A DNA stretch of 64,000 nt, taken from positions 372,001 to 436,000 of the forward strand of contig NZ_CANMDS010000003.1 of assembly GCF_947496725.1 (NCBI RefSeq). The letters are read 5' to 3'. Positions 61,465 to 64,000 of the stretch are shown here, one piece after another; within the stretch, counting starts at the first letter, position 1, and every line of letters starts with the position of its first letter. This DNA comes from an uncultured Dokdonia sp. (GTDB lineage: Bacteria > Bacteroidota > Bacteroidia > Flavobacteriales > Flavobacteriaceae). The position numbers were made by a program, and so were the translations under genes. The notes beneath the pieces were generated by a model. The model was not told where the DNA came from. It searched no databases and saw nothing but the letters and a program-made list of their open reading frames with translations.

Positions 61465-64000
61465 ATGGATGATAATTTTTCGCCAAGAGTAAAAGATGTT
61501 ATTGCTTATAGTAAGGAAGAGGCATTGCGCCTGGGCCACGATTTTATAGGTACAGAACACTTACTGCTTGGTTTATTAAGAGATGGTAGCGGTAAAGCGA
61601 TAGATATACTAGGAGCTCTAGAAATAGACCTTGAGCACTTGAGACGTAAGGTAGAAATCTTAAGTCCAGCAAATCCTAATGTGAGCTTGCAAAATAATGA
61701 CAAGAAGAACTTACATCTTACCAGACAGGCAGAGCGCGCCCTAAAAACAACATTTTTAGAAGCAAAACTTTTTCAAAGCTCTGCTATAAATACGGCTCAC
61801 CTCCTACTTTGTGTTTTACGCAATGAGAATGACCCAACAACAAAGTTGTTAAACCGCCTCAAGGTAGATTATGACAACGTAAAAGACCAATTTAAACTAA
61901 TGATGGCAAACGAAAGCGACGAATATATAGAACCTATAAAGTCTGAATCATTTAGCGATGATGCAGATAATGGTGATGAGCAGTCTAAGGAAAACCCCTT
62001 TAACAGCCCTACAACCCCTAAGGGTACTAAAAAAAGTAAAACTCCGGTTCTTGATAACTTTGGACGTGATCTTACTGCAATGGCAGACGAGGGCAAACTA
62101 GATCCCGTTGTAGGCCGTAGTAAAGAGATTGAGCGTGTATCACAGATACTGAGTAGACGTAAGAAAAATAACCCTCTCCTTATAGGTGAGCCTGGAGTAG
62201 GTAAATCTGCCATAGCAGAAGGACTTGCGCTACGTATTGTACAACGTAAGGTATCTCGTATCCTTTTTGACAAGCGAGTGGTTACTCTTGATCTTGCTAG
62301 CCTTGTAGCTGGTACAAAGTATAGAGGACAGTTTGAAGAGCGTATGAAAGCCGTTATGAACGAGCTTGAAAAGAATGATGACATTATCTTATTTATAGAT
62401 GAGATACATACCATTGTAGGGGCTGGAGGAGCAACAGGATCTCTTGATGCTTCAAATATGTTTAAACCTGCTCTCGCTCGAGGCGAAATACAATGTGTAG
62501 GCGCAACAACGCTTGATGAATTCCGCCAGCACATTGAGAAAGATGGTGCTTTAGAGCGACGTTTTCAAAAAGTAATTGTAGAACCTACGTCTGTAGAAGA
62601 AACAATTGAGATATTACAAAATATTAAAGGTAAGTATGAAGAGCACCATAATGTCTCATATACAGATGAGGCACTTGAAGCTTGTGTAAAACTTACTAAT
62701 AGATATATGACCGATAGATTTCTTCCAGATAAGGCTATAGATGCTCTAGACGAAGCAGGATCTCGTGTGCATATTACTAATATTGATGTTCCTAAAAAGA
62801 TTTTAGAATTAGAAAATAAGCTAGAAGAGGTAAGAGAACTCAAAACCTCTGTGGTAAAGAAGCAGAAATATGAAGAGGCTGCAAAGCTGCGTGATGATGA
62901 GAAAAATTTAGAAAAAGAACTTGCAATCGCACAAGAGCGATGGGAAGAAGATTCTAAACTTCATAAAGAAGTTGTCTCAGAAGATAATGTGGCAGATGTA
63001 GTAAGTATGATGACTGGTATACCTGTTAACCGCATTGCACAAACAGAAAGTAACAAACTTGCAGAACTACCAGCAACAATAAAAGAAAACGTAATAGGTC
63101 AAGATGAGGCGGTTGCAAAGGTTGCAAAAGCAATACAACGTAACAGAGCTGGATTAAAAGACCCTAACAAACCTATAGGCTCATTTATATTCTTAGGACA
63201 GACTGGTGTAGGTAAAACGCAACTTGCAAAGGTTCTTGCAAAAGAGCTTTTTGATAATCAAGATGCACTCATCCGTATCGATATGAGTGAGTATATGGAG
63301 AAGTTTTCTATCTCAAGACTTGTAGGAGCTCCTCCTGGATACGTAGGATATGAAGAGGGTGGTCAACTCACAGAAAAAGTAAGACGTAAGCCTTACTCTG
63401 TAGTTTTACTAGATGAGATAGAAAAAGCGCATCCAGATGTCTTTAATATGTTACTGCAAGTGCTAGATGATGGTTTCTTAACAGATTCTCTAGGCCGTAA
63501 GATAGATTTTAGAAATACTATTATCATAATGACATCAAATATCGGGGCAAGAAAGCTTAAAGACTTTGGTCAAGGAGTAGGTTTTGGCACATCATCTCGT
63601 AAAACTCAAGCAGATGAAAACGCACGTAGTGTTATTCAAAATGCACTTAAAAAGGCATTTGCTCCAGAATTCTTAAACCGTATAGATGACGTTGTAGTAT
63701 TTAATGCACTAGAGCGTGAGGATATCCATAAAATTATTGATATCGAGCTAGAAAAACTCTTTACAAGAATCAAAGGACTTGGTTACAACCTATCTTTAAG
63801 TGAGAAAGCTAAAGATTACATAAGTGACAAAGGTTTTGATAAAGAGTATGGAGCCAGACCTCTTAAAAGAGCTATACAGAAGTATATAGAAGATGCACTA
63901 GCTGAAGAGATTATAAACTCTAAGCTAGAAGAAGGAGATAGCATCTTTATGGATTTTGATACAGATAAGGATGAACTTATTATAGATATCAAAAAAGGAG
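61465..64000 (+). CDS. clpC: ATP-dependent Clp protease ATP-binding subunit ClpC, N-terminal 845 residues
   Basis: The frame is open from ATG at 61465 to the window end, so the C-terminus is missing. The N-domain (about 1-145) has [15 protein letters not shown] and a second copy of the repeat; the first ATPase has [15 protein letters not shown] and [15 protein letters not shown]; the UVR-like middle region has [19 protein letters not shown]; the second ATPase has [20 protein letters not shown] and [14 protein letters not shown]. This order is that of ClpC. It unfolds substrates for ClpP. TAAATTTA (61434-61441) may be its -7 box. Confidence 0.95.
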   Translation, partial: MDDNFSPRVKDVIAYSKEEALRLGHDFIGTEHLLLGLLRDGSGKAIDILGALEIDLEHLRRKVEILSPANPNVSLQNNDKKNLHLTRQAERALKTTFLEAKLFQSSAINTAHLLLCVLRNENDPTTKLLNRLKVDYDNVKDQFKLMMANESDEYIEPIKSESFSDDADNGDEQSKENPFNSPTTPKGTKKSKTPVLDNFGRDLTAMADEGKLDPVVGRSKEIERVSQILSRRKKNNPLLIGEPGVGKSAIAEGLALRIVQRKVSRILFDKRVVTLDLASLVAGTKYRGQFEERMKAVMNELEKNDDIILFIDEIHTIVGAGGATGSLDASNMFKPALARGEIQCVGATTLDEFRQHIEKDGALERRFQKVIVEPTSVEETIEILQNIKGKYEEHHNVSYTDEALEACVKLTNRYMTDRFLPDKAIDALDEAGSRVHITNIDVPKKILELENKLEEVRELKTSVVKKQKYEEAAKLRDDEKNLEKELAIAQERWEEDSKLHKEVVSEDNVADVVSMMTGIPVNRIAQTESNKLAELPATIKENVIGQDEAVAKVAKAIQRNRAGLKDPNKPIGSFIFLGQTGVGKTQLAKVLAKELFDNQDALIRIDMSEYMEKFSISRLVGAPPGYVGYEEGGQLTEKVRRKPYSVVLLDEIEKAHPDVFNMLLQVLDDGFLTDSLGRKIDFRNTIIIMTSNIGARKLKDFGQGVGFGTSSRKTQADENARSVIQNALKKAFAPEFLNRIDDVVVFNALEREDIHKIIDIELEKLFTRIKGLGYNLSLSEKAKDYISDKGFDKEYGARPLKRAIQKYIEDALAEEIINSKLEEGDSIFMDFDTDKDELIIDIKKG

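Noticed and set aside
1-64000. tRNA and rRNA genes, phage or insertion sequences
   Set aside because: No tRNA T-loop/acceptor pattern, rRNA segment or transposase/integrase-like protein was seen on either strand.

Overview
This window is a 64 kb piece of a chromosome from an AT-rich marine-type member of the Flavobacteriaceae (Bacteroidota). The evidence is type IX secretion sorting domains (types A and B), a lipid-anchored TamA variant (TamL) next to TamB, a short Bacteroidota-type primary sigma factor of 288 aa, fused E1 alpha/beta 2-oxoacid dehydrogenase, a flavobacterial 'sensor of ECF sigma' operon, promoter boxes of the TAnnTTTG type, and general lack of Shine-Dalgarno sequences. Gene content and style resemble Dokdonia and its relatives, but that genus assignment is inference. 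I see no phage, insertion sequence, CRISPR array, rRNA or tRNA; this is mostly core chromosome.

Layout. 1-14.5 kb is almost all on the minus strand: partial malate:quinone oxidoreductase, an FAD amine-oxidase-like enzyme, tamL-tamB for outer-membrane protein assembly, a large type IX secreted protein, a zinc alcohol dehydrogenase and an Old Yellow Enzyme. 14.7-21.3 kb holds small and RNA-processing genes: an EF-hand protein, an exonuclease/GIY-YIG fusion, RlmF, a pseudouridine synthase, a cold-shock-domain protein, two DoxX-like membrane proteins that meet tail to tail, and a DUF2237 protein. 21.3-27.7 kb has an ABC exporter, a Dabb lipoprotein, the primary sigma factor, and an ECF sigma operon (sigma, membrane partner, periplasmic sensor). 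27.8-41.3 kb has an RsmB-type methyltransferase, secreted endonuclease I, a 1098-aa secreted repeat protein, purL, a Crp-family regulator, a DJ-1/PfpI lipoprotein and a secreted M14 carboxypeptidase. 41.4-64 kb has an acyl-CoA synthetase, an isoprenylcysteine methyltransferase-like protein, uvrA, a LOG-family protein, a zinc-motif-less M1-like protein fused to a probable barrel, the fused E1, a PgpH-type HD phosphodiesterase, thiolase, an NlpC/P60 hydrolase, a TPR protein, gyrA and the start of clpC.

The most striking signal is not a gene. A perfect palindrome, CGCTTTCGCGAAAGCG (core CTTTCGCGAAAG, often extended by TTA/TAA), occurs 16 times, about every 3.9 kb, never closer than 1.68 kb to the next copy. 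Ten copies are intergenic (eight of them within about 70 nt downstream of a stop codon) and six lie in frame inside genes, where they encode RFRES, LSRK or AFAKA peptides, including the end of a signal peptide. A second signal is two regulator genes (the ECF sigma factor and the Crp-like regulator) whose conserved N-termini extend upstream of any ATG/GTG/TTG and appear to start at ATA and CTG.
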